From assembly GCF_000419765.1 (NCBI RefSeq), contig NZ_ATTQ01000004.1:248001-312000 (forward strand): a stretch of 64,000 nt of DNA, in the 5' to 3' direction. Below the pieces are notes generated by a model. The model saw only the letters and a list, made by a program, of their open reading frames with translations. It did not search any database and had not been told where the DNA came from. Of this stretch, positions 16,561 through 25,048 are shown piece by piece. The translations under genes and the position numbers were made by a program. Position 1 is the first letter of the stretch. The number at the start of each line of letters is the position of its first letter. This stretch comes from Rhizobium mongolense USDA 1844 (GTDB lineage: Bacteria; Pseudomonadota; Alphaproteobacteria; Rhizobiales; Rhizobiaceae).

Positions 16561-17621
16561 CCGTTTTGCAAAATCCGGTCCGTGTTCTCGTCGCGGGGCT
16601 CGGCAATATGGGCCGTAGCCATGCGCTCGCCTATCACAACAACCCGGACTTCGAGATCGTCGGTCTCGTCAACCGCTCGAAGCCGGAGCTTGCGCCTGAG
16701 CTGCAGGGCTACGGCATCTATCCGGACTTCAAGACGGCGCTGGCCGAGCTGAGGCCCGACCTCTGCTCCATCTGCACCTATTCTGACAGTCATGCCGACT
16801 ATGCGGTCGCCGCATTCGAGGCCGGTTGCGATGTCTTTGTGGAAAAGCCGCTTGCAACGACCGTAGCCGACGCCGAGCGCGTCGTGGCGGCTGCGAAGAA
16901 AGCCGGGCGGAAGCTGGTGATCGGCTACATCCTTCGCCATCATCCATCCTGGATAAAGCTGATCGAGGAAGCACGAAAACTTGGGCCGCCCTACGTGTTC
17001 CGCATGAACCTCAACCAGCAATCCAGCGGCCCGACCTGGGAGACGCATAAATCACTGATGCAGACGACATCGCCGATCGTGGATTGCGGCGTGCATTATG
17101 TCGACGTCATGTGCCAGATCACCGATGCCAAGCCCGTCGAGGTGCGCGGCATGGGGCTGCGGCTTTCCGGCGAGGTCGCGCCGGATATGTACAATTACGG
17201 CCACCTGCAGGTGATCTTCGAGGATGGTTCTGTCGGCTGGTACGAGGCCGGCTGGGGGCCGATGATCTCGGAGACGGCCTTCTTCGTGAAAGATGTCATG
17301 TCTCCAAAGGGGGCGGTCTCGATCGTCATGGACCCGAACGCGAAATCGGACGACATCGACACGCACACCAAGACCTCCGTGATCCGGCTGCATAATGCCG
17401 AGACCGGGCCGGACGGCAAGTTCATCAATCCGGATCAGGACATGACGATGGCGGGCGAACCTGGCCATCAGGAGCTCTGCGACCGCGAGCAGTCCTTCAT
17501 GCTCAAGGCCATTCGCGAGGATCTCGACCTCAATCGCCACATGGCAGATGCCGTCGTATCGCTACGAATCTGCCTCGCCGCCGATGAGAGCGTACGCACC
17601 GGCAAACCGGTCAAACTGTAA
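16557..17621 (+). CDS. Gfo/Idh/MocA-family oxidoreductase
   Basis: A 354-residue NAD(P)-dependent dehydrogenase-type protein. The Rossmann part (about residues 8-130) has VLVAGLGNMGRSHALAYHNN and the family hallmark FVEKPLATTVADAERVV, whose EKP lysine is usually catalytic. The C-terminal alpha/beta domain contains IVDCGVHYVDVMCQITDAKP, with the catalytic-type His. Enzymes of this family oxidise or epimerise sugars and inositols. Its place inside the ABC importer operon suggests it acts on the imported sugar. Exact substrate unknown. Confidence 0.88.
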   Translation: MTVLQNPVRVLVAGLGNMGRSHALAYHNNPDFEIVGLVNRSKPELAPELQGYGIYPDFKTALAELRPDLCSICTYSDSHADYAVAAFEAGCDVFVEKPLATTVADAERVVAAAKKAGRKLVIGYILRHHPSWIKLIEEARKLGPPYVFRMNLNQQSSGPTWETHKSLMQTTSPIVDCGVHYVDVMCQITDAKPVEVRGMGLRLSGEVAPDMYNYGHLQVIFEDGSVGWYEAGWGPMISETAFFVKDVMSPKGAVSIVMDPNAKSDDIDTHTKTSVIRLHNAETGPDGKFINPDQDMTMAGEPGHQELCDREQSFMLKAIREDLDLNRHMADAVVSLRICLAADESVRTGKPVKL

Positions 17622-17632
17622 GGGAAAGATTA

Positions 17633-18634
17633 GTGGGATCGCTTCAACTCAAATCCATACGCAAGACCTATGGCACGCATGAGGTGCTGAAGGGCATCGA
17701 CCTTGAGGTCAGGGACGGCGAATTCGTCATCTTCGTCGGACCGTCCGGATGCGGAAAATCGACCCTGCTACGCAGCATCGCCGGCCTCGAAGACGTGACG
17801 TCCGGCGCCGTCCTCATCAACGGCAAGGACGAGACGCTGACGCCGCCTGCCAAGCGCGGTATCGCCATGGTCTTCCAATCCTACGCGCTCTATCCCCACC
17901 TGACCGTGAAGGACAACATGGGGCTCGGCCTGAAGCAGGCGGGAATGCCGAGGGACGAGATCGAGACGCGCGTCGGCAAGGCATCGTCGATGCTGTCGCT
18001 GGGGCCCTATCTCGCGCGCCGGCCGGCCGAGCTCTCCGGGGGCCAGCGCCAGCGCGTCGCGATCGGCCGCGCCATCGTGCGCGAACCGGAACTTTTCCTC
18101 TTCGACGAGCCGCTTTCCAATCTCGATGCGGCGCTGCGCGTCCAGACGCGCCTGGAGATCGCCCGCCTCCATCGCAGCCTGAAGGCGACGATGATCTACG
18201 TCACCCACGACCAGGTCGAGGCGATGACGCTGGCCGACAAGATCGTTGTGCTGAACGCCGGTGCGATCGAGCAGGTCGGTTCGCCGATGGAACTCTACAA
18301 TCGGCCGGCCAACGTCTTCGTCGCTGGCTTCATCGGCTCACCGATGATGAACTTTATCCCGGCAGAAAAGCTCAGCGACAAGGAGGCGAGGACGATCGGC
18401 GTTCGTCCCGAGCATCTGACGCTTTCGCGCGAGCAGGGGACCTGGAAGGCGAAAATCGTGCATGTCGAGCATCTCGGCGCCGATACGATCGTCTATCTGG
18501 AGACCGACCAGTGCGGCCTGCTGACGGCGCGCCTCTTTGGCGAACACAAGTACGAGCCGGACGAGATTGTCTATGCGACGCCGGACAAGGCGCATATGCA
18601 TCGCTTCGATGAAAACGAACAGGCGATACGGTAG
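17633..18634 (+). CDS. ABC sugar transporter ATP-binding protein (UgpC/MsmX type)
   Basis: A 333-residue ATPase: Walker A GPSGCGKST at about residues 37-45, Q loop VFQSYALYPHLTV, signature LSGGQRQRVAIGRA, Walker B LFLFDEPLSNLDA and switch His in YVTHDQVEAM. The C-terminal TOBE-like part (about 245-330) includes RTIGVRPEHLTLSRE. The GTG start follows GGGAAAG. As last gene of the operon it energises the two permeases. It is slightly shorter than the usual 350-360 residues, because the C-terminal OB part is compact. Confidence 0.92.
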   Translation: MGSLQLKSIRKTYGTHEVLKGIDLEVRDGEFVIFVGPSGCGKSTLLRSIAGLEDVTSGAVLINGKDETLTPPAKRGIAMVFQSYALYPHLTVKDNMGLGLKQAGMPRDEIETRVGKASSMLSLGPYLARRPAELSGGQRQRVAIGRAIVREPELFLFDEPLSNLDAALRVQTRLEIARLHRSLKATMIYVTHDQVEAMTLADKIVVLNAGAIEQVGSPMELYNRPANVFVAGFIGSPMMNFIPAEKLSDKEARTIGVRPEHLTLSREQGTWKAKIVHVEHLGADTIVYLETDQCGLLTARLFGEHKYEPDEIVYATPDKAHMHRFDENEQAIR

Positions 18635-18697
18635 GGGCGACCGGAGGAGTGAAGGGGCGCAACCTCCTGCCGCACCCTCTTGCCATACGGAGCTCTC

Positions 18698-18985
18698 TCA
18701 CGCCTTCTGCGCCAGCCGGTCCGTCCGTTCCTCGATGCCGATATCGGCTTCGACGCTGCCTCGGCCGCCACAAGGATGAAGGCAAGTACGGCGATGAAGA
18801 GCAGGTCATAGGCAGGCGCCATCGGATTGATCGGCACAAATGACGCCACCGCAAGCGGGGTGGGCCGCCGATTGCGTAGGTCGCGTTCATCAGCGTGGTG
18901 ACGACGATCCCGGCCGACAGGATCCAGGTCAGCAGCATCGAGAAAAAGACGCCACGGAGAATGGCGCCCTTGTCCGATTATTTAA
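18698..18985 (-). pseudogene. Degraded membrane-protein gene
   Basis: The minus strand contains one hydrophobic protein spread over three frames. First come ILRGVFFSMLLTWILSAGIV and VTTLMNATYAIG. After a shift near 18865 come LAVASFVPINPMAPAYDLLF and IAVLAFILVAAEAAS. After another shift near 18747 a natural-looking end, EADIGIEERTDRLAQKA, stops at TGA 18698-18700. No start codon is evident, and the family is not recognised. It fills the gap between two converging ABC operons. Sequencing error is the alternative explanation for the shifts. Confidence 0.5.
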
Positions 18986-18991
18986 GCAAGA

Positions 18992-20053
18992 TCAATCGCG
19001 GACGACGAGCAGGTCGGCGGCCATGAAGCGGAGCGTGACGGTTTCGCCTGCCTGCGGCGGGGTGACGCCCGGGCTGTTGAACATGTCGAAGGAAATGACG
19101 TTGCCGCCGACATTCATGCGGGTGCGGATGACGGAGCCGAGGAAGTGGGCGGAGATGACCTGACCGGTCAGCGCCGTATCGCTCTTGACGCTGTCGGAAA
19201 GCGAGCCCGCTTCTGGACGCAGCGCCAGCGAAACGGTCTCGCCCGCCTTGCAGGTTGCGAGGGACTGCTTGAGCGTCACGCCCTGGTCACCGATCTGGAT
19301 GCGGTTTGCCGCCGGATCGACGATCTTCGCCTCGATCATGTTCAGCGTGCCGACGAAGGAAGCGACGAAACGAGTTGCCGGCGTATTGTAGACCTCGAAG
19401 GGTGTGCCGATCTGATCCGCCTTGCCGCCATTCATGACGACAATACGGTCGGAGATCGAGAGCGCCTCTTCCTGGTCGTGCGTCACGAAGATGGTGGTGA
19501 TGCCGAGCTTCTGCTGGATGAGGCGGATCTCTTCGCGCAGCGACACGCGGATCTTCGCATCGAGCGCGGAGAGCGGTTCGTCGAGCAGCAGAACCTGCGG
19601 CTTGACGGCAAGCGCGCGGGCAAGCGCCACGCGCTGCTGCTGGCCGCCGGACATCTGGTAGGGGAAGCGATCAGCGAGATGGTCGAGGCGGATAAGACCC
19701 AGCATTTCCTTCACGCGCGCATCGATGTCGGCCTTCGGCATGCCTGCAACCTTGAGACCGAAGGCGACGTTGTCGTGCACGTTCATGTTCGGGAACAGCG
19801 CGTAAGCCTGGAAGACCATGCCGATGTTGCGCTGGTTCGGCTTCAGCGGGCGCTGATCCTTGCCGTTGATGAAGAGGCTGCCGCCGGTCGGCGTTTCGAA
19901 GCCGGCGATCATGCGCAGCACCGTGGTCTTGCCGCAGCCCGACGGCCCGAGAAAGGAGACGAATTCCCCCTTCTCGATGCTCATGTTGAAATTATGGACG
20001 ACCTGAACCTGGCCGAAGGACTTCTGAAGATTGGTCAGCGTGAGGAATGACAT
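18992..20053 (-). CDS. ABC transporter ATP-binding protein (PotA/FbpC type)
   Basis: A 353-residue ATPase with Walker A GPSGCGKTT (about residues 36-44), Q loop VFQAYALFPNMNV, signature MSGGQQQRVALARA, Walker B VLLLDEPLSALDA and switch His FVTHDQEEAL. A C-terminal TOBE domain (about 270-350) includes VSLALRPEAGSL. Such ATPases power importers for polyamines, ferric iron or phosphonate-type ligands. It is last in a leftward operon: RpiR regulator, binding protein, two permeases, ATPase. Confidence 0.92.
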   Translation of the reverse strand: MSFLTLTNLQKSFGQVQVVHNFNMSIEKGEFVSFLGPSGCGKTTVLRMIAGFETPTGGSLFINGKDQRPLKPNQRNIGMVFQAYALFPNMNVHDNVAFGLKVAGMPKADIDARVKEMLGLIRLDHLADRFPYQMSGGQQQRVALARALAVKPQVLLLDEPLSALDAKIRVSLREEIRLIQQKLGITTIFVTHDQEEALSISDRIVVMNGGKADQIGTPFEVYNTPATRFVASFVGTLNMIEAKIVDPAANRIQIGDQGVTLKQSLATCKAGETVSLALRPEAGSLSDSVKSDTALTGQVISAHFLGSVIRTRMNVGGNVISFDMFNSPGVTPPQAGETVTLRFMAADLLVVRD

Positions 20054-20059
20054 GGCCAG

Positions 20060-20845
20060 TTACCTTGCGGGGGCGGATTTTTGGAAGCGGGAGATGAGGT
20101 TGAGCAGACCCATGCAGAGCCATGTGATCGAAAAGGCAATGACGGCGAGCGCCGACGGCTCGTACGCCTTGTTGGCGCCGACGAGCTGCAGATAGGGCCC
20201 GAAGGCCGGCCGGTTGAGGAGGGCAGCCATCGTGAATTCGCCCATGACGATCGCCAGCGTAATGAAGGCGCCGGACAGCACGCCGCTCATGACGTTCGGG
20301 AATATGCACCGGAACATGATGGTCGGCCAGCTGGCACCGAGGCTTTCGGCCGCCTCTGTCAGCGTGCGGACGTCGATGGCGCGCATGGCGGTATCGACCG
20401 CTCGATACATGTAGGGCAGCGACAGCGTGATGTAGGAGCAGACGAGCAGGATGTTCGTACCGGTCGTAGAACCCGTCAACGGCAGGAACGACGATGAATT
20501 GTACATGCGCAGATAGCCGAAGACGATGACGATCGCCGGGATAACCAGCGGCAGCAGCGTCACGAATTCCACGATCGGGCGCATCTGTGGCAGGCGCAGG
20601 CGAACCCAATAGGCCGTCGGCACGACGAGCAGCATGCCGAAGACGATTGTCAAAAGGGCCATCAGCATGGAATAGCCGAAGGTCTCGCGGAACTGGATGT
20701 CCGAAAAGACCGACTGATAGGCGTCGAAGCTGTATACGCCGCGGCGCATGCGCAGCGAAAACTCGATGGTGCCGATCAGCGGAATGATGAAATAGGACGC
20801 ACCCAGAAAGATGGCGAGCCAGGCGCCGAGACGTTGAGCTTTCAT
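20060..20845 (-). CDS. ABC transporter permease (PotC-like)
   Basis: A 261-residue permease with six predicted helices, starting MKAQRLGAWLAIFLGASYFI. The EAA loop reads VRTLTEAAESLGASWPTIMF followed by RCIFPNVMSG. The ATG at 20845 overlaps the stop of the preceding permease by 4 bp (ATGA) and fits the family length; a longer in-frame extension is basic and unlike a permease. It forms the inner-membrane channel together with the next gene upstream. Confidence 0.88.
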   Translation of the reverse strand: MKAQRLGAWLAIFLGASYFIIPLIGTIEFSLRMRRGVYSFDAYQSVFSDIQFRETFGYSMLMALLTIVFGMLLVVPTAYWVRLRLPQMRPIVEFVTLLPLVIPAIVIVFGYLRMYNSSSFLPLTGSTTGTNILLVCSYITLSLPYMYRAVDTAMRAIDVRTLTEAAESLGASWPTIMFRCIFPNVMSGVLSGAFITLAIVMGEFTMAALLNRPAFGPYLQLVGANKAYEPSALAVIAFSITWLCMGLLNLISRFQKSAPAR

Positions 20846-21735
20846 TTCTGCCACCGTTCGGCGCGCATGCGCAGCATCAGGTAAAGGACGTTGGAGACGC
20901 CGGTAATGACGATCATGCCGAGCGCGATCGCATAGCCGAGGTTCGGGTTGTGAAGAACATCGCCGCGGATCTGCGCGTAAAGCAGGATCGGAACGATGTT
21001 CAGGGAGCTTCCTGTCAGCGCATAGGCTGTGGCGATGGCGCCGAAGGCGTTTGCAAAGAGCAGCAGCGTCGTGCCGAGCAGGCTCGGCCAAAGGATCGGC
21101 AGGGCGACCATCGTCCAGTACTGGCGGTTCGTGGCGCCAAGGATTTCAGCGGCCTCGCGCCATTCCTTCTTCATGCCGTCGAGCGCCGGCGTCAGGATCA
21201 GCACCATCAGCGGGATCTGGAAGTACATGTACGTGATGGTGAGGCCGAAGAAGGATAAAAGGTTGAATCCGGTGCCGTAGAGATTGAAGCCGAACCAGTC
21301 GCGCAGGAAGATGGTGACGAGGCCGGTGCGGCCGAGCGTTGCCAGGAACGAGAAGGCAAGCGGCACGCCGGCGAAGTTCGATGCGACGCCGGAGAAGGTC
21401 AATAGCGTCGAGCGGACAGAGGAGGGCAGGCCGCCGAGGACCACTGCCCAGGCGAGAAAGAAGCCGATCAGCGCACCGCCGAGGGCGGAAGCCACCGATA
21501 CGCGGATGCTGATCCAATAGGCGCTCATGATCGACGGCGTGAAGAGATCGCCGATGTTCTTGAACGTGAATTCGCCTTCCGGCGTGAGGAAGGCGCCGAC
21601 GACGAGATAAAGCGTGGGGATGATCAGAAACAGCAGAGCGAAGATGACGAAGGGCGCGATACCCAGCCAGTCGATCACGCGATCCTTATTGATCAGGGGG
21701 GCGGTGCTCGCCATAGGCGTTGAAACGGTGCTCAT
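20842..21735 (-). CDS. ABC transporter permease (PotB-like)
   Basis: A 297-residue permease with six or seven helices; the first (about residues 22-45) is WLGIAPFVIFALLFLIIPTL. The EAA loop is MKKEWREAAEILGATNRQYW. It is about 75 bp downstream of the binding-protein gene, separated by a 10-bp stem hairpin, and overlaps the next permease by 4 bp. Confidence 0.9.
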   Translation of the reverse strand: MSTVSTPMASTAPLINKDRVIDWLGIAPFVIFALLFLIIPTLYLVVGAFLTPEGEFTFKNIGDLFTPSIMSAYWISIRVSVASALGGALIGFFLAWAVVLGGLPSSVRSTLLTFSGVASNFAGVPLAFSFLATLGRTGLVTIFLRDWFGFNLYGTGFNLLSFFGLTITYMYFQIPLMVLILTPALDGMKKEWREAAEILGATNRQYWTMVALPILWPSLLGTTLLLFANAFGAIATAYALTGSSLNIVPILLYAQIRGDVLHNPNLGYAIALGMIVITGVSNVLYLMLRMRAERWQK

Positions 21736-21771
21736 GCGAAGCTCATCCGGGGCGTCGGAGTGAAAGAAAAT

Positions 21772-21798
21772 GCCTCCCCGCTATAAGGGCGGGGAGGC
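21772..21798 (-). terminator. Intercistronic hairpin after the binding-protein gene
   Basis: GCCTCCCCGC (21772-21781) pairs perfectly with GCGGGGAGGC (21789-21798). Read on the minus strand it is followed by ATTTTCTTTC. It probably reduces transcription into the permease genes and protects the binding-protein mRNA. Confidence 0.7.
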
Positions 21799-21809
21799 CG
21801 GAGTCATGC

Positions 21810-22913
21810 CTACTGAACGTTGGCGCCGACGACGCTGTCCCACTTGGTGGTGATGGCGGTCTTGCCTGCGGCCTGCTCGTCGAGCGTCGGGAAGACAGCC
21901 TTGGCATAGCCTTCAGCCGGCGGCAGCTTGTCGAGCAGTTCCTTCGGAATCAGGCCCTTCCCGGCAAGGTCGTTGAAGCGGATCGGGTGGCAATAGCCCT
22001 TCAACCAGCCGAGCTGACCTTCGTCGGAATAGAGGTATTCCATCCAGAGCTTGGCTGCATTCGGGTGCGGAGCAAAGGCGGAGATCGCCTGAACGTAGAC
22101 ACCGGCAACGACGCCCGATGCTGGAACGACGACTTCAACCGGTGGGTTGCCGTTGAGGCTGTCGCGCCAGGAGAGGCCGTTATAGTCCCAGGCGACGATG
22201 ATCGGGGTGGAACCCTGAGCGAGCGACGCGGACTTGCCGATGACCGGAACGAGGTTGCCGGCCTTGTTGAGCTCTGCGAAGTAAGCAAGACCTGCTTCGC
22301 CAGCCTTCGTGGCATCCTTTTCACCCGCGGCAAGACCAGCGGCATAGACGGCTTGAACAGCCTGGTTGGAAGCGCGCGGATCGCCAGCGAGCGAAACGGT
22401 GTTGGCATATTCGGACTTCTTCAGGTCGGCCCAATCCTTCGGGACGTTCTTGACGATGTCGGTGTTCACGACGAACGAAAGAACGCCGTAGTAGTCGCCG
22501 TACCAGAAGCCGTCGGCGTCCTTGGCGGAGTCCGGAATGGAATCCCAGGTGGAGACCTTGTAGGGCTGGATGAGGCCTTCAGCCTTGGCCGACGGGCCGA
22601 AGGAGAGACCGACGTCGATGACGTCCGGAGCCTGCGGCCCGGTGTTGCCCTTGTTGGCCTTGATTGCTTCGATTTCGTCGCCCGAACCTGCGTCCGGGTT
22701 CAGTTCGTTGACTTCGATGCCATACTTGGCCTTGAAGCCGGCAATGACGTCGCCATAGCCGCACCAGTTGTGCGGGAGAGCGATGGTCGTCAGCGTGCCT
22801 TCCTTCTTGGCGGCAGCGATGAGTTCGGCGCTCGGTTCTGCTGCGGCAATCGCAGTCGAAGCTACGACGATCGCAGTAGAAAGCGAGAGCAGTCGAGAAA
22901 TGTTAGAGATCAC
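21810..22913 (-). CDS. ABC transporter solute-binding protein (PotD/FbpA-like)
   Basis: A 367-residue binding protein starting at a GTG with GGAG 8 bases upstream. The signal peptide is MISNISRLLSLSTAIVVAST with cleavage near AIAAA. The mature part begins AELIAAAKKEGTLTTIALPH and includes VIAGFKAKYGIEVNELNPDA, YYGVLSFVVNTDIVKNVPKD and PHPNAAKLWMEYLYSDEGQ, typical of the class binding polyamines, iron or aminophosphonates. The ligand cannot be told from sequence alone. Neighbouring amine-type catabolic genes make a polyamine or amino-compound ligand reasonable. Confidence 0.88.
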   Translation of the reverse strand: MISNISRLLSLSTAIVVASTAIAAAEPSAELIAAAKKEGTLTTIALPHNWCGYGDVIAGFKAKYGIEVNELNPDAGSGDEIEAIKANKGNTGPQAPDVIDVGLSFGPSAKAEGLIQPYKVSTWDSIPDSAKDADGFWYGDYYGVLSFVVNTDIVKNVPKDWADLKKSEYANTVSLAGDPRASNQAVQAVYAAGLAAGEKDATKAGEAGLAYFAELNKAGNLVPVIGKSASLAQGSTPIIVAWDYNGLSWRDSLNGNPPVEVVVPASGVVAGVYVQAISAFAPHPNAAKLWMEYLYSDEGQLGWLKGYCHPIRFNDLAGKGLIPKELLDKLPPAEGYAKAVFPTLDEQAAGKTAITTKWDSVVGANVQ

Positions 22914-23103
22914 TGTTGTTCTCCTTCGGTTTTCAGTGGTCTGGCGATGCTGTTACTGGCGTTGCATGAAGCTTGTATGACGGTCGCATGACGTTCGTTT
23001 TTCTTATGATTTCCAGTATTTTTCGAACTCTGTTTCGTCTGCGACACGCAGTTCTATTTCCTTCACGCAGCCTCATTGTTTTTGTTCGTTCCTGCCTCTC
23101 CTC

Positions 23104-23976
23104 CTAGCCGGGTTTGCGGAAGAGCTTTGTCTGTTCGAACAGGCCCTCCAGTGTTTTCATGCGCTCCTTCGTCTCGTCCCAGGTGGTATTCTGGACCGCT
23201 TCGATGAGCGCTTCGACGATAAAGAGCGTGACGACGGAGGAATCCCAAGCCGACGGTGCCTCGATCTGAACGCGGAAGGCGTGTCTCGCGAGCTTTGCCG
23301 CCGGCGATCCCCATTGGTCCGTGAAGACGATGATTTCGGCGCCGCGCGTGCGGGCTGCCTGGGCAAGGCTTACCATTTCCTGCTCATAGCGGCGGATGTC
23401 GAAGATGATCAGCAGGTCGCCGGCATTCATGTTGAGAACATACTGCGGCCAGCTCGACGAGTTCGACGACAAGAGGGCGGTATTCGGCCGGATGACCTGC
23501 ATGTGGGTGAAGAAGTATTCGGCAAGCGCGCCCGTGATGCGACCGCCGACGAAATAAAGGCCGCGCTTGCGATCCGAAAGCAGGGCAGCGGCGCTGTTGA
23601 AGGTCGCGGTGTCGAGATCGCTCAGCGTTTGGCGCAGATTGCCGATGATGGCATCGGCGAAACGGTTGAGGATATGGGTGCCCGGCGCATTGGAAGCCCA
23701 CCGGTCGTGCTTGGCGATCGGATTGGAGATCGTCGCTTCGACTTCCTGATGCAGATGCGCCTGGAAATCCGGGTACCCCTTGAAGCCGAGCTTCTGGACC
23801 ATGCGGACGACGGTGGGCGTCGAGACGCCGGCGTTTTCGGCAATCGTGGTGATGCTGCCCAGCCCTGAAACGGGATAGTTATCCAGCAGACTCTCGGCCA
23901 ATTGCTTCTCGGCGCGCGTCAGCGCTTCGAAATGCGAATGGATGACGTCCGAAACCGTCTTCGACGCGGCGCTCAC
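23104..23976 (-). CDS. RpiR/MurR-family transcriptional regulator
   Basis: About 290 residues. The N-terminal HTH_6 domain (about residues 8-80) shows EKQLAESLLDNYPVSGLGSI and VSTPTVVRMVQKLGFKGYPD. A C-terminal SIS domain (about 125-265) has DRKRGLYFVGGRITGALAEY and GDLLIIFDIRRYEQEMVSLA. Such regulators sense phosphosugars or other small metabolites. I prefer the GTG at 23976 because GGGGAG lies 8 bases upstream; a GTG at 24018 has no ribosome binding site. It stands between an ABC importer on its own strand and a divergent catabolic run, and probably controls one or both. Confidence 0.88.
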   Translation of the reverse strand: MSAASKTVSDVIHSHFEALTRAEKQLAESLLDNYPVSGLGSITTIAENAGVSTPTVVRMVQKLGFKGYPDFQAHLHQEVEATISNPIAKHDRWASNAPGTHILNRFADAIIGNLRQTLSDLDTATFNSAAALLSDRKRGLYFVGGRITGALAEYFFTHMQVIRPNTALLSSNSSSWPQYVLNMNAGDLLIIFDIRRYEQEMVSLAQAARTRGAEIIVFTDQWGSPAAKLARHAFRVQIEAPSAWDSSVVTLFIVEALIEAVQNTTWDETKERMKTLEGLFEQTKLFRKPG

Positions 23977-24061
23977 TCGATCTTGCTCCCCGGGATTGGT
24001 CTTGTGCCACTTTCCCACTCAAAGTTAACAACGCTGTCACAATCCATGTCAACCACTGTCA

Positions 24062-24115
24062 TGAAAAGAAATTTTCAGAGCGCGCTTGACACCGCCCGAA
24101 GACTGAAGAATTCTT
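24062..24115. promoter_or_regulatory. Candidate RpiR operator region
   Basis: TGAAAA-N4-TTTTCA (24062-24077) and the palindrome AAGAATTCTT (24106-24115) lie between the RpiR gene and the divergent amidohydrolase gene. RpiR-type operators are often GAAA/TTTC inverted repeats. Assignment is inference. Confidence 0.4.
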
Positions 24116-24157
24116 TTCTTGTAAGGATTTTATTAAGGGAAGGGCAGGCGCGGGTAG

Positions 24158-24925
24158 GTGCTCATTCAGCTCAAGATTCTAAGCGAAGCGGATGGAGACT
24201 GCGTCGGCATCGAGCGGCCGCAAGGAAAGAGCCCGTTGCTGGTCATCTGCGAACACGCCTCGCGAGCGCTACCCGAGCAGTTCGGCAATCTCGGCCTTTC
24301 CGAGGAAGCGTTGAATAGCCACATCGCCTGGGATCCAGGCGCTTTGGCCGTTGCACGCGGCATCTCGACGGCGCTTGACGCAACACTCGTCTTTCAGCGC
24401 TTCTCTCGTCTGATCTACGACTGCAACCGCCCGCCCGAATCGCCGGGCGCAATGCCCGAGAAGAGCGAAATCTATGCCATCCCCGGCAATCAGAATCTGA
24501 GCGCAAAGGAGCGGCAGGCCCGTACCGAAGCGCTGTATTTTCCTTTCCACGATGCAGTAAGCCGTCTCATCAAGGACCGTCAGGCGCAGGGGCAGGAGAC
24601 GGTCATCGTCACTATTCACAGTTTCACGCCGGTCTATAATGGCAAGGAGCGTGCCGTCGAGCTCGGCATCCTGCACGATGCCGACAGCCGCCTGGCAGAC
24701 AGCATGTTGGCAGGGGCGGCTGACGCGCCGCTCTACAAAACCGAACGCAACGAGCCCTATGGCCCTGAGGACGGCGTGACGCACACGCTGATCCTGCACG
24801 GGCTGTCGAACGGGCTCCGCAATGTAATGATCGAGGTCCGCAACGACCTCATCAGCGACGATGCCGGCCAAGGGGTCATGGCCGACTATCTGACAGGGCT
24901 CCTCCAGCAAAGCCTGGAAGCCTGA
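24158..24925 (+). CDS. N-formylglutamate amidohydrolase family protein
   Basis: A 255-residue protein of the N-formylglutamate amidohydrolase fold. Typical motifs are LLVICEHASRALPEQFGNLG, the metal-site-like SHIAWDPGALAVARGIS, VFQRFSRLIYDCNRPPESPG, TVIVTIHSFTPVYNGKERAV and MIEVRNDLISDDAGQGVMA, with conserved His and Asp/Glu. The best start is GTG 24158 with AGGG tracts upstream. Classic members release glutamate from formylglutamate in histidine breakdown, but no hut genes are here. Next to a glutamine-synthetase-like ligase and two oxidoreductases it may instead cleave a gamma-glutamyl or N-acyl amide product. Confidence 0.85.
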   Translation: MLIQLKILSEADGDCVGIERPQGKSPLLVICEHASRALPEQFGNLGLSEEALNSHIAWDPGALAVARGISTALDATLVFQRFSRLIYDCNRPPESPGAMPEKSEIYAIPGNQNLSAKERQARTEALYFPFHDAVSRLIKDRQAQGQETVIVTIHSFTPVYNGKERAVELGILHDADSRLADSMLAGAADAPLYKTERNEPYGPEDGVTHTLILHGLSNGLRNVMIEVRNDLISDDAGQGVMADYLTGLLQQSLEA

Positions 24926-25048
24926 CCATAAAAGAAAAGACCCCAGGGAGCAGTCTAACTGCGATCTGTCCGTATGGCGAAAGCCGCGGGCAACTTTGGC
25001 ACTGGATCTGCAGCAATTCCGCTGCTGATCGTCAAATAGGGGGAAGTC

